A DNA stretch of 64,000 nucleotides from Prorocentrum cordatum. Its lineage: Eukaryota; Sar; Dinophyceae; Prorocentrales; Prorocentraceae. This document shows positions 20,331-31,569 of this stretch, in pieces; position 1 is the stretch's first letter, and the number at the start of each line of letters is the position of its first letter. The notes beneath the pieces were generated by a model. It did no database searches and was not told where the DNA came from. It saw nothing but the letters and a program-made list of their open reading frames with translations. The stretch spans positions 1,393,739-1,457,738 of the forward strand of contig CAUYUJ010019281.1 of the NCBI GenBank assembly GCA_963575745.1, read 5' to 3'. Position numbers and translations under genes: made by a program.

Positions 20331-21340
20331 CTCCCAAGATTGGGAACACGAGGCGTCGCGCGTGACGGCCTCCAGTGCCCGCTCGAAAAAGTCACCACCC
20401 ATAATGCTGGGCCAGCGGCGACACGGTGACGGGACTGTCGCAGGCAGCTGAAGATCAGCTCTCTTGTATACCAGCCTCCTGCATGCTGGCCTGAATCCAC
20501 AGCGAGCCGAAGGACGAAGCAGCCCAGAGGCACCCCCAACTCCGAAAGATCGAGGCGCAAAGAGGGAGGAGATAGGAAGCAAGGGTAGGGGCAACGTTCA
20601 GAATGCTGCTGCAGCAAGTATCTTCGAACCGTTCTGGTCCTGGCGCCCAACGGCATCTCGCCCACTCGCTCGAATGAAAGTCCTCCAGAAGCCTGTTCGA
20701 CCTGAGGCCCCTTCTGTTACGGGCCATCTGGAGTGGAGACGTACAATGTGACTGGCTGAAGGATACTCTACCTGGACATGAAGCGCCCAATCCAGGAGGG
20801 TCACGGGCCCCTGCTGTCTGCAAGATCTACTCCTCGGGGCTGGGTGACCACTGCTGATTTTATCACTGCTCCGGTTGCTAAGGCCTGAGGGGTCGCGGAT
20901 GGTTGCCGAAAGGAGTGAGCTCCGCGTGCTGTGGTTGACCGAACATCGATACGCTCGTGCCGGAACGATCGTCGCAACAGATGTCGCTAACGCCGGGTCG
21001 TAGAGGTACCGTGGCTGATAGCTCTACTCGTCCGCCCATATTGTAATTCAAGCTCCGCCCCAGGTCACAAGAATCGCATCCATGGTGCATACGGTATGCT
21101 GCAACTGAGTGCAAATCAAATACTACACTGGCGCTGAAGCTGCAGCAAGCCTAAGCTCAGATGCAGAATGGCGAAGCTAGGGAAGCATCGAATCCCACCA
21201 GCCCTCTGAAATAAGCTCTTCCGATCCTTATTACTTTAGTGAATAGGGGACCCATCCCTTTTCTCCTTGTGACCACGCAAAGAGGGTTTTTGCATGGCTT
21301 TCGGGGAGGATGTGTTATCGATCTCACGCGTTGGAAATGT
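20330..21340. other. Unassigned sequence
   Basis: Non-repetitive kilobase with no recognised protein family. Minus-strand frames at 20455-20823 and 20598-20804 have ordinary composition but no identifiable domain. No RNA gene seen. Confidence 0.4.
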
Positions 21341-22010
21341 ATGGTGCTCTCTTGGGCGGCTTCTTCGGGAACTCTCCAAGGCATGCTGGGGCCATCTGTG
21401 GGGGCGTCTTCGGACCTCCTGGGAGCCCCTGGGGGGGCCTCTGGGGACGTCTTCGGACAATTCTGTTACCAACCAACAACTGGGTTACGATTCGGAGGGC
21501 TGGCTTCTCAGGGTCATCTTGGGCCGTTTCGGGGCCCTCTCAAGGCCATCCAGGGCCGAATTGGGGTCATCGCGTACCCCCATAGATGCTATGTCGACTG
21601 ACAGCCTCGGAGGACGTCTCGGACCAGATTGCTGGCCTTCGAGGCAATCTTGGACCGTCCTGGAGGCCGCATTGGACCGCCTTGAGGCCAGGCCACGCCT
21701 GTATCATCGCAACCAGGGGCTGGAGGGGCTGGCCCGCTGCACTCGGGGAAATCCCTCGCGCGGGCCCGACGGGAGGGGGGGGTGCGCGACCAGTCAGAGC
21801 GTCCAAGATGGCTCTAGATGGTTCCCGGGTGCCCCCAGAGGGCACAAGAGAGGCCTTCCAAGGCGCGCAAGATAGACCACGTTGGATCCAGGTGGCCTCA
21901 GACATGCCTCCAGGAGGCTCGAAGACGACCCCTGGATGGCTCCCGAAGAGGCTACCGACGAGGCGCAAAAATCCGTCGATCGGAGAGGGAGTGCTGGAGC
22001 GACGAATGCC
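21340..22010 (+). repeat. Word arrays in both orientations
   Basis: 21340-21700 has the 'cttgggggcc' orientation and 21800-21960 the 'ccaagatgg' orientation. They are opposed around a GC-rich spacer. Confidence 0.6.
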
Positions 22011-22078
22011 GGCGCACACGGCACAAGGGGTCTCGTGCAAGGGGTCCGTATCTGTTGTGCTGCTTCTGCGCCTCCCCC

Positions 22079-22290
22079 TTCTCTGAGTATCGCTCAACCG
22101 ATCCCCATCCCCAGCGGCGTGGCCTGGGCCCCTCTGGCCGATTTGCCCCCCTAGATGGGGATATAGGCCGCTCCTTTCGGGTTTCGAAGGGTGTATCACC
22201 AACTGAGATGGTAACTTAGTGGGGGTCTCGAAGGGGATGGGGATGGGGATGGGGATGGGGATGGGGATCGGTTAAACGATACCGATTCTC
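22079..22290. mobile_element. TIR family B element, copy 1
   Basis: 202-bp element (22084-22285) starting TGAGTATCG and ending CGATACCGA. The termini are inverted ('gtatcg(c/t)t(c/t)aaccgatc'), with reiterated ccccat/ggggat next to them. It is flanked by the 5-bp duplication TTCTC (22079-22083 and 22286-22290). No ORF: a MITE-like non-autonomous DNA transposon. Confidence 0.85.
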
Positions 22291-22419
22291 ATGAGCAAGC
22301 ACGCACGAGCGGATCCGATCCCAAGGACATTCACAAGAGCCCGGCAGAAAGCGCAAAATGTCCCCAGCACCGGGCCTCCGCACAGGACTCGCGCGAGCAA
22401 TCTTCCTGTTCAAAACAGG

Positions 22420-22720
22420 AAAGTCGCTTCAATGATGTGTGCTTTTCTCGCCTTTTCGCTTCCGGTTGGTTCTTGAGGCATGGAGATGGCTCCAGACGGG
22501 CCCAAAAGGCTCCGAGACGGCCACAAGGGCCCCCCAGAGCGCCCCAAGAGCATCCCAAGAGGACAAGACGAACCTGTGCTTCTGGCTCCGACAAGGGGGC
22601 ATGACGGAAGCCGGCGTCTTCTTTGGCAAATGGCCTCACAGATGGCACCCGCAGGCCCCCCGAGAAGGTCCAAAGAGAGCCTACAAGAAGCTCCGTGAGC
22701 GAGCCTGCAAGAAGCTCCGA
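22420..22720 (+). repeat. Word array with AT-rich tail
   Basis: Block around 22425-22480 ('tgatgtgtgcttttctcgcc') is the inverted form of the AT-rich tail seen in the 44-52 kb arrays. 'gcccccc' and 'ccaagag' words follow. Confidence 0.6.
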
Positions 22721-22868
22721 GAGCGACAGATCCGTAAAGGCATTATGTGGTTGATTCGTGGGTCTGCTCAGGCTCATGCGAGCTTCGTTTTGACGGATGC
22801 CGCCACCCTGTGTGTCAATGTGTGTTGGGACACAAAGGGACATACTAATACTATGTCCGACCCGAACA

Positions 22869-23020
22869 TATAGTATACCCATCTTGTAGTGCATCGTTTC
22901 CCGAGAGGTGTGGCCAGAAAGCGCCCGCCGCGACGCATATACTATAAGATTTACCGGTGCGCTCGTCGCCCCTGGGGGGGCGACGAACATATAGTAGAAG
23001 TAAGTTGGGGTGATGCCGAT
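22869..23020 (+). repeat. Dispersed repeat G, copy 1
   Basis: Matches 38738-38910. Shared blocks are 'agtatacc', 'tcgtttc(c/g)cgag', 'ggccagaaagcgcccgcc' and a hairpin of gtcgcccc/ggggggcgac, ending 'acatatagta' and 'ggggtga(t/c)gccgat'. Non-coding; class unknown. Confidence 0.7.
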
Positions 23021-23569
23021 GTATTAATGCGTCTAGTACATGGGCTGGCAGGAATATGCGAAGCGTGCAGACAAGAAAGCGACTGAGGAGCGGGTGGAAG
23101 GGGGAGTGGAGGGGCGACGGGAAATAGCTCCCTGATAGAATCGAACTACGACAGCAGAAAATATCCGCCATCGTGCCTTCAACACGTTGTGAAGTACCCC
23201 AAGGCTCAAACAAGTGTGAGTATTAAAGGGTTTGTAGGAGTCGTCAGGGCGAGGGCCACAGATTTGCATGGAGTTCCTAGGTGCGCCTGGACGCTATCGG
23301 GCTCTTCCAGCGCTTCTCGGGTGCCTCATGGATCTCCAGGAAGACAGACCCGCCCAGAGTCGCTCCAGTGTCCTCCCATATCATCCCAAGGAACGCTCAG
23401 ACAGGACTTGCAACCATCTGGAGGCTCCAAGAAGCCATCCTGGGACTCTCTGGGGGTGCTCCTGGGCAGTGTCTAAAAGTCTTCGGGGAGCCCGCCCAAG
23501 CGGACAAACTCACTGCAACAACAAAAAACCACATTAGCCGTGCGACCTTCTTCGCATACTCGGTTTGTC

Positions 23570-24000
23570 GGTCTGGAAGCCACCGAAGACGGCCCAGGAG
23601 CACCCCAAGACCCGCCCAAGAGGGCCTCCCAAGCCCGCCAGCGAGGCCCAGGAGGCTCCCAAGAGGCCCCTACGAGCGGCCAAAGCCAAAGACCGGCGCC
23701 AGGGGGCGGGGGGGGTGGGGAGGGGGGGGGGGGTCGGGGGGGAGGGGGGGAGTCCCCCTGGTTCTGATCGACGGCGCCCCCCCCCTGGGTTCGAAAGGCG
23801 CCGCCGAATGTTCCCAAGGCAAGGGTCCGTGAAGCGCATTCTCTCTCTGGCATTTGGAACCCTCCGCCCCAAAATGGCCCCCCGGCCAGCCAGCAACCCC
23901 CCAAGAGGTCCCCGAAACGCCCCCGAGAGGTCCCCAAGAAGCCCAGAAGAGGCTCCCAAAAGGACCCCCAGGAGAGCCCCAAGAAGCCCCGAGAGGCCTC
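23570..24000 (+). repeat. Word arrays around a poly-G block
   Basis: 'cccaagag' words at 23585-23690 and 23870-24000, separated by long G runs (23705-23755). No gene. Confidence 0.65.
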
Positions 24001-24290
24001 GTGTCCACGACCCAGGCACGGCTGCAGGATGCGTCGATGTAGGCAAGTAAAGAGTGAATGCAGCAACCGGCCAAAAAGTGATTAAATTGCATAGTGACAA
24101 AGAACACTGGCACCCTGGAAGTGAAGCACCCTAGAAGTGAAGCACGCCCTGAATTAGAGTAAGGTGATGCAGGCGAAATGTGTCGAAGGCCACCAGATGG
24201 TCCCCCTCGTCGCCCTGTCCTCACTCGCACTCGGTCCCGCACCAACTCTACCCAGCACACTTGTTCGAGGCGCGCCCAGCCGTGGTGACA
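24000..24290. other. Unassigned spacer
   Basis: Includes a short duplicated word 'ctagaagtgaagcac'. Nothing else recognised. Confidence 0.4.
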
Positions 24291-24490
24291 GGGGGCTCCT
24301 GAAAGGCTCCATGGAGGCTCCTTAGGGGCCCCTTCTCGAAGCCCCTTAGGGGCTACTTCCAGGCCCCTTGGAGGCTCCTTGGGGGCTCCTTGCAGGCTCC
24401 TTCGAGGCTCTCTGGAGGCTCCTTCGAAGCTCCTCAGGGGCTCGTTCGCGGCTCCCTGTAGCCTCCTTAGGGGCTCCTTGAGGCGCCGCC
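24290..24490 (-). repeat. Word array, CTCCTTGGGG orientation
   Basis: About 15 copies of 'ggctcctt(g/c)gggg' words, average period 15 bp. Confidence 0.75.
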
Positions 24491-24886
24491 GAGACGTCGC
24501 TCGTGAGGCCGACGAGCGTTGGTGTCGAGGGCGTCCAAAAGGAGAGTTCGCAAGGCATGGCCCCAGGCATGTGCGCGGACGAGGGGGGGGATCGGGGGAC
24601 GTATCGTAAGAAATATCGGGGGCCGTAGAAATTGGGGGAGGCAAAAATGGCCCCGGCCGTCAGATCCACTACCCCCTAGACATCACCCCCCTCTCGGACG
24701 CACGCTGACATGGATCAGGGATCCGTGGATCGGGCGCGTGGGCGCCAAATTTCACGGATCGGGGGAGTACCCCCCACCCCGAAGCATGATGCCACTGCCG
24801 CCTGCTCTGGCGACGGAGCGCGCCGCTTCTCTGCGCAAGCGGGACCCGTCGCTGAGCCGCGCGCCCCTCGCCCCCGTGCCTGCGCG

Positions 24887-25067
24887 TCCTCTCGGGGGTG
24901 GACAGACCTCCCTTTAGTAAAACGTGGTTTAGTGAAAACGACCTGAGGCCCAAACCTGGCGGGCGCAGCCTGGAAAATAACGGCCGCGGCGCCCTCTCGA
25001 GAACCGAAAACGGACAATTCACTAATCGACGTGTCACTGTTGGGGGTTCTGTCCACCCCCGATCCTC
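24887..25067. mobile_element. TIR family C element, copy 1
   Basis: 171 bp (24892-25062), with inverted ends TCGGGGGTGGACAGA and subterminal AT-richer 'ctttagtaaaacgtggttta'. Flanked on both sides by TCCTC. The second copy (38374-38544) has the same flank, so TCCTC may be a target preference or part of the element. No ORF. Confidence 0.75.
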
Positions 25068-25249
25068 GACCTTGGCAGCCCCCGCTGGAGGGCACGTCCC
25101 CCACCCCAGCTGGCGATCCCCCCCCCATCGGTGGGGCACGCCTCCGCGAAGGCGACCGCCTCCGGCACCCGCCGCGGCGCGGCCGCCGCGGCGTCGCACT
25201 GGAGCTCGGAGATCCGTCCGGGCGCGCCACTCGCGCCCAGGGCAGCGAG

Positions 25250-26865
25250 CCTCCTCCTCCTCCTCCTCCTCCTCCTCCTCCTCCTCCTCCTCCTCCCCCT
25301 CCATTCCTTTTCCTCATACATAACTTCTCCCTGCCGCACCCCGAGGCCAGTTTTTAGGGCGGGCCGGGCGTTTCGCCGGAGACTTCCTCACCATTTCTGA
25401 CTCTGAAGCTTAAAAATGGCAACAGCTTCACACATTGAGGGCGAGTGGTTTTCAAGATGTGACTCTCGCCTGAGCGCCGCGCACGTTAGTTTCAAAAACT
25501 GCAAGAACTTCACGGATTGAGGTCGGGTCGTTTTCAAAATGTGACTCTCGCCTTAGCGCCGCGCACATTCGTTCTAACAAGAATCCCACCAGCCCTCTGG
25601 ACGTCGGTGGTTTAGGGAGTTTCCTCTTCCACCCCTCCTTCTTCCCCTTCGGGGAGGGGTTTACCCCTCCCCCTACCCGCTCCCCTGGAGCTGGACGGGG
25701 GGGTTCGCGAGGTGTCAGGGCGTCCAAAACGGCCTCGGCGAGGAAGCAAAAATCATTGGTTTTACTAAGGTTTGGGCCCCATTTGGCCTCCTGAGGGGGG
25801 GCCCTAATTAAAGCTCCCCTCTTGTTTGATCGATCTCCTCCAAGATGGCTCCAAGAAGCGCCCAGGAGGCCCCCAGAGGTCCCAAGATGGCCCCAAGATG
25901 GCCCCAACAGGCCCCCAAGAGGCTCACAGGAGGCCCCCAAGAGACCCCCAAGAGGCCCCAAGAGACCCCCCAGAGGCACCCAAGATGCCCCAAGAGGCCT
26001 CGGCGAGAATGCCAAATCATTAATTTTACGAAGGTTTTTGCCACATGCTGGCCTCTTGGGGGGGGGCACTGATTGAGATGACTCCAAGAGCGCCTGGGAG
26101 AGCCCAAAATGACCTCCAAGATGGCTCAAGATATCCCCAGATGTCTCATAATGGCTTCCTCTGTATGCTGCCGACTTCCCTGATCGAGGCAATTCCTGTG
26201 GGCATTGTTTCTGGATGGGCTGGTGGGGATTCGCGAAGCGTCAACAAGTTTTACGGAATGAGGGCGAGTCGTTTTCAAAATGTGGTTCTCGCCTTAGCGC
26301 GGCGCATTTTCGTTTCTTTAATTACAAGAGTTTCACGGATTGAGGGCGAGTCGTTTTCAAAATGTGGCTGTCGCCTTAGCGCCGCGCACATTCGTTCAAA
26401 AAGATGCGAGAGCTTCACGGATTGAGGGCGGTTCCGTTTCAAAGTGCGGCTCTCGTCTTAGCGCGGCGCGCATTCGTTCTAACAATTTCCTTCACGGACT
26501 CCCATCATCAACGTGCAAGAAATGGTGTTTGGGAAGGATTCAGGATTATGCGGGTGCATCAGTTACGCTGGCTTTTGTGTTGAAGTCCTTGGAATGGCGT
26601 TCTGGTACGATTCAGGATCGTCAAGATGCAACAGTCAGGCTGATCCGTGGCGTTGGAATCCCGAGAACAATGTTTTGGCATGCTTCAGGGTCTTCAAACG
26701 GGTGTCTTCCAACGAGGCAGCTCCATCAATGGAAATGAACCGTTGTAGGGGCCTATGAGGAGGTAGCTTGGAGGGAGGGTTTACTCCAACTTCGTCGATG
26801 ACTCGTGGGCTTACACTGGTCCTCCTCCTCCTCATCCTCCTCATCCTCCTCCTCCGCCTTTCTCG
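25250..26865 (+). repeat. Composite repeat, copy 1
   Basis: Ordered modules: (TCC)n (25250-25300); a 130-bp block with 'gggcgggccgggcgtttcgcc'; two ~75-bp units with 'tcacggattgaggtcggg' (25425-25576); 'caccagccctctgg' plus GC hairpin (25590-25700); AT tails and 'ccaagatgg' words (25730-26150); 'ctggatgggctggtgg' (26213); three more 75-bp units (26247-26480); a 330-bp block (26490-26815); a final (TCC)n. The same order recurs at 53400-55745. No coding capacity recognised. Confidence 0.75.
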
Positions 26866-27295
26866 TCACACCTGTCGGGGCATGCGGAAGCCGAAGAGGC
26901 CGACCCGCTCAGCTCCACCAGCAGCGGCACCATGACGCCACCCCGCTCCATGTTTCTCGCGATGCGGCCGTGCACGGGGTGCACCACCAAGCTTGGGGGG
27001 GGGGAGGCCGACGAAATCCAGGCCGACACGGCGTAATCTCCCACGAATAATATGAAGGGGAAGGGAAGGAGGAGAGAAGGAGGTGGAGGGGGAATGTGGT
27101 GGAGACGTTCGGGGGTAAAGGGCGAAGGGGGGGCAAGTTAGATGCGCTCGCGCCACATCTGAAATCCTATCCCTCCCTCCCATCCCCTTCCTTCAGATTG
27201 CGTTGGCTTCTCTCTATCCGCGGGCGCGTGTCATAACTTAGCCGACTCGAAACGCAACTACCCCAGCCAAGCATCCTAATAGCAGCAAAGGTGAC
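26865..27295. other. Unassigned sequence
   Basis: GC-rich, non-tandem except purine-rich 27050-27130. No recognised gene. Confidence 0.35.
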
Positions 27296-27299
27296 CGGT

Positions 27300-27840
27300 G
27301 GGACACGTGGTGTAAATTGCATTTGTGTGACGTGTGCGATCTGTGGGACATGTGGAGCATTCGGGACTTTCGTGGCCTGTGAGACCTGCTGGGCAAGTGG
27401 GAACTGGGCCTGTCGGACCTGTGGGACCTGCGGACCCTATGAGACCTGTGCGACCTGGGGCGTTTCTGTGGCCTGTGGGGCCTGTGGGACTTGCGACACC
27501 TGCGGTACCTGTGGGAGCTGTGGTGCCTGTGGGACCTGTGGGAACTGTGGGACCTGCGAGACCTGCGAGACCTGTGGGACCTGGGGGACTGGCGGGACCT
27601 GTGGGACCTGGGGGACCTGGGGGACCTCTCTGGAACCCTAGAAACCTCTGACACCTGTGGGACCGGTGGGTCCTGCGGGACCTGTCGGACCTGTGGGACC
27701 TGTAGGACCTGCGAAACCTGTGACATCTGTGAGACCTGTGGGACTTGTTGGAACCTCTCAGACCTCTGGAAACTGTGGGACGACCTGACACCTGTGTGAC
27801 AGACTTGTGGGGCCTGCGAGACCTGCGAAACTTGCGGGAC
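27300..27840 (+). repeat. 9-bp minisatellite (TGTGGGACC)n
   Basis: About 60 degenerate copies. Because the period is a multiple of three, all frames stay open and one minus frame reads Gly-Pro-Thr like collagen. Codon-by-codon drift in all frames indicates a satellite rather than a collagen gene. Confidence 0.9.
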
Positions 27841-27871
27841 CCGCAAGACCTGTTGGGATCCACGAACGAGG

Positions 27872-27960
27872 ACCACGCTGTGGCGAGAGCGCCCGTCTGA
27901 ACGACGGGAGTAGAGCGCCGATCCGAAAATGATGCTCTCGCTGCAGCGGGGGCATCACCA
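27872..27960 (-). repeat. Dispersed 90-bp repeat, copy 2
   Basis: Inverted copy of 1756-1843 and keeps the [10 protein letters not shown] frame on the minus strand. Confidence 0.65.
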
Positions 27961-28790
27961 ATGAGATGGTAAAAGCACATAGGAAAACTCAACTCGGCCC
28001 AGCCTTGGACACTTTTGCGCGCACAGACAGGATTCGGAGAGGGCGGACCCACGCCCTGGATACTTCAGGGAAGAGAAAGTACGGTGGAATTTTTCCCATG
28101 AAACACGACCAAGCGCAGACCCCACCTCACACGCCCGGCAAACCCAAGGACACGGCCGGATTGCACCAGTGAGATCGCGAGGAATTTAATTTGCACGTGC
28201 TGCACGAGAGGGCCGAACGCCACCGCACACATCCCGCACGACAGGAAAGGGGGCGAGGAGGAGGAGGAAGAGGAGGGAGGACAAGGAAAAGGAAGACGAC
28301 GATCATCGCCAAACAAACAGGGGGCGACGCTAGAACGTACAGGCGAAAATTGCACTTGCCGCGGGGCTGCCCTGCCACGCCGAATCGCGATTCAAAACTT
28401 GCAGAAACCTCAAAAAATAACCGTGCCGCCTGGGGGTCTGGCATAGAAACGGCATGATTATTGTCCTACGTTTCTCACACGGGATGGCCCTCCAGGCCGC
28501 TCCAGCGGGGTTTTGCCGGAGGGTGGAAAACGCGCGACGGGAAACAGACCCGGACACTCCCACGCCAGGAGCCTCGAGTGGAAAGAGGGGGAGGACGAGG
28601 AAAAGGAGGAGAGACGATCGCTGCGCCGGACGCGGGGAGAGAGCACGCGGGGCACGGACGCGGCCGCGGGGCGCGAGCCACCAGACCCCGCCGCCAGGCG
28701 CGCGCGCCCAAGCCTCAAAAAGAAGAAACAGGGCAAGCCGAGGCGGAGCGCGACAGGAAGGAGAAAAGGCAGAGGGGGGAGGACAGGAGA
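27960..28790. other. Unassigned sequence
   Basis: Lies 3' of LINE B. Plus-strand Arg/Lys-rich frames arise from purine-rich sequence. No gene or clear repeat. Confidence 0.35.
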
Positions 28791-28809
28791 GGGCGTGCAC
28801 TGCCTGAGC

Positions 28810-29318
28810 TGAACGGCGCGCATGAGAGGCGGCGCAGTGGAGAACACCTCGGTCCGCCCGGCGCGAATCACTGCCAGGCGGGCTCCCCCGCCGGCGCTTC
28901 GTCGGCACCGGCGAGGCAGTCGCCCAGGGCGCCCTGGGCCGCGCGCTGGCCCCCCGCCGTGGACGACCCGGGAGGCGCGGGCGGCGCGCGCTGGCACGCA
29001 ACGCCTCTCCATCCTCGCGCGCCGCTCAGCGAGGGGCACCCCGACGTCCCCGACGTCGGCCTTCCAGCGCCGGGGCACGTCCCAGGGGTTCTCGCTCGCC
29101 CTCCTCGCGAGGGCCTCGGCGCAGAAAACCATGACCCGCTCGACGTCGGGGCGGGCGCGGCCCTCGCAGGACCAGACCAGCAGCTGAAGGCACGGGCCCG
29201 CGTCACCCCACTCGGCGACCACGGCCCAGCACCTCTCGAACTTGCCGCCGTGGGCGGTCGCCGCGCAGTCGGCCCCCGCGGCGGCGGCCTCCGGGCCGAC
29301 GATCGCCACGTCCACCGC
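28810..29318 (-). pseudogene. LINE B C-terminal restriction-like domain
   Basis: After a one-base shift near 29317 the frame continues VDVAIVGPEAAAAGADCAAT, then GGKFERCWAVVAEWGDAGPC and RARPDVERVMVFCAEALARR. RPGD (upstream), VDVAIV and the Lys of GGKFERC match the D...D...K layout of PD-(D/E)XK endonucleases used by R2-type LINEs (inference from pattern). The region ends around VPLAERRARMERRCVP. Confidence 0.6.
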
Positions 29319-29319
29319 C

Positions 29320-30555
29320 CGCCTCGCGATTCGGCACCGCCGCCGCCGTGAAGATGTCGCCAGGCCGGGCGCCAGGCTCCGCCTCCACCAAACCCCGCTG
29401 CTCGAGCGTGGCCCCGTTATCGACCTCGCGCATGCGCTCGAACATGGCGCGGACTACCGCGCAGTGCCCCTTGGCGCGCTCGGCACTGGCGCAGCACGCG
29501 CTGTGGAAGAGTCGACAATCGACGAGGCCGCCACGCCCAGGGCATTTGTAAGAGTCTGGCACCACGCCCGCGCCGAGCCGCAGCTGCAGGCAAAGGGTAT
29601 AATCCTCCTCACGCAACACGGGCCCCTCGCAGAAGTCGAGGCGCCGGACCCAGCTCTGGTCGACAGACGGGTCGCGGAGCTCCTGCAGGCGCCGCATGTC
29701 GGGGAATCGCCCACCAGCCCCGAGCCCCTCGACCCTCTGGCGCAGGCGCGAGCTGTCCACGAGATTGCCGAGCTGGCGCTGCACGCTGGTAACGGTCAGT
29801 CGCGCGCCGCCCCCCTCGCCTCGGCGCTCGGGCAAGGCATCGACGCCGTCGTCGCCGCTCCCAAACGGGCCGTCGCCAGCAGCGACGCCTCCCCCGAGCG
29901 ACTCCTCTGCGCCGCCTGCCGGCGCCACCCGCTCGTCCTCCGCGAGCGCCGCCCAGTGCGCGCGCGAAGCCACTGCCTAGCCGCCTTTGCCCTCCATGCG
30001 GCGCGCCCATGCCGCGGCGGCGGCGTCGGCCGCCTCGACAACGAGCCGCTCGGCCTGGGCCACCTCGGCACCGTCGAGCTCGGCACGCAGCATTCCCGCC
30101 GACATCCGGGCGGCGGCGTCGTGCTCAGCTAGGAGCTGCCCTGCTCGGAGGAGGCCAGCCTTCGCCGACTCGAAGTCCAACTGCTGCACCTTTGCCCGCG
30201 CCGTCGCGCGGCTGGCAACAACCGCGGGCAGGGCGACGCCGCGGGCACGCCTCATGCCCAGCCCGCCCACCCGCATGCTCAAGGACGCCTGGTCCCGGGC
30301 CTCTGCGTCGCAGCCAGGGGCGAGCTTGTCGAGCGTGCCCTTCTGGACGCGGCCGAAGGACCACAGGGCGTCGGCCTTCTCCACCAGCTCGTCGCCGCAC
30401 GCGCGGAGCAGGTGGGTCACCTTGGCCACCCCACGACACGCTTGGGAAAGCGCCAGTTCTGCCCCCGAGCCTCCGATTCGCCGCACCTTGTCGTGCATCT
30501 GGGCGATCGAGGCTTTGGTGCGGAAGTCTGCGACCCTTCGTACGCCTTGAGGAAA
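29320..30555 (-). pseudogene. LINE B RT thumb and Cys/His cluster
   Basis: Same frame as the RT core. From 30498 it includes SMRVGGLGMRRARGVALPAV (thumb/connection). An in-frame TAG follows at 29978-29980. It then has LQELRDPSVDQSWVRRLD and the cluster KCPGRGGLVDCRLFHSACCA...KGH (29466-29544), a likely zinc site. RPGDIFTAAAVPN near 29355 opens the restriction-like domain. The sequence before the final domain is fully colinear apart from the single stop. Confidence 0.75.
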
Positions 30556-31280
30556 TTATGGGGCAGCCAGCTCCGGCAGCAAGTAAATGGTCCCGTCGTC
30601 GAGGTACCACACGGCCACAACACGCCCGCCCTGCTGGGTCGCCTTCGCCGAGTGCGACACGCGGGAGCCTGCCTCGTTAAGCGCGGCGCGCTCGATGGGC
30701 TGCTTCCGGCCCCACTCGAGCGCCCGGGCCTCGACCTCGCGGAAGTGCTCCGTGACCTGGGCTCCATCGGGGGTCGCCCACGGGAGTTCCCCCGTGACTT
30801 GAATGGCGCGCACTGCTCGCCTCGTCTGGCGGCCCAAGGAGGCAAGCGCCACTCCCGTCTCGGTCGGCCCGAAGGTGCCCCCCTGCTCGGCCCCCCGGTC
30901 CTTGACCTGAGGGGGCACGCCAGGTTGCTCCACGCACGAAACCTGCCTGTGCTTCCACGCAACGGAAGGGCCCAGCTCGGGAACCTCCTTGGTCACCTCC
31001 TCCCGAATGGCACCCCACTCGAGCCGACCGAACCAGTTCTCCGCACCCACCTGCACTTTCGCGAGTGCACGCGGCAGCTCGTCATTGAGCAAAATGCGAT
31101 CCACCGCGAGGTCAGCATGCATGATGCCCTCTGCGCCGCCGTCCGCGCCGACGCCCCACTGCCGCGCGCGCAGCACAGCCTCATCGATGCCGCCGCGGGC
31201 GGCCGCCAGGATGCGCGTGCTGACGACCTTCCGGAGGAGCTCGCCCATCTGGATGGGCCGCACCTTCGGCTTGGGTGGGG
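30556..31280 (-). pseudogene. LINE B reverse transcriptase core
   Basis: 235 open codons beginning VRPIQMGELLRKVVSTRILA, the segment that precedes motif A in these RTs, and ending with the catalytic WYLDDGTI (Asp-Asp at 30595-30600). TAA at 30556-30558 stops translation 12 codons after the active site. The reading frame then continues unchanged past the stop, so this is a point nonsense mutation. Confidence 0.85.
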
Positions 31281-31569
31281 GCCCCGGCTCGGGACCTGCC
31301 CCGCCGTTTGGCGCGGGTGCCAGAGCGAGAGAGCACGGACGACGGCCAGTTCGATCTTTTCGGGGCGAAGTTCAGCAGCTAGCCGCGCCTCGGGTCCGTC
31401 TGAGCTGGGGGTGGGGGGTACCTGGGACAGGAGAAGGAGTAGGAGCAGGCAGTCGAGAGTTTCACACGCCTACCTTCGATCCTAGACCTCCCGACCACTT
31501 CCCAGGGACCAGCTCTTCATCCCGAGTCGGCGACTGGCAGCGCCCGGGGGCTCCAGCGCCAGAGGGGAC

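Noticed and set aside
22220-22265. Telomere-like GGGGAT repeats
   Set aside because: Only five units, and they form the subterminal part of a TIR family B element.
27238-28052. Collagen-like Gly-Pro-Thr protein
   Set aside because: Produced by a 9-bp minisatellite. Other frames are equally open and no signal peptide or propeptide is present.
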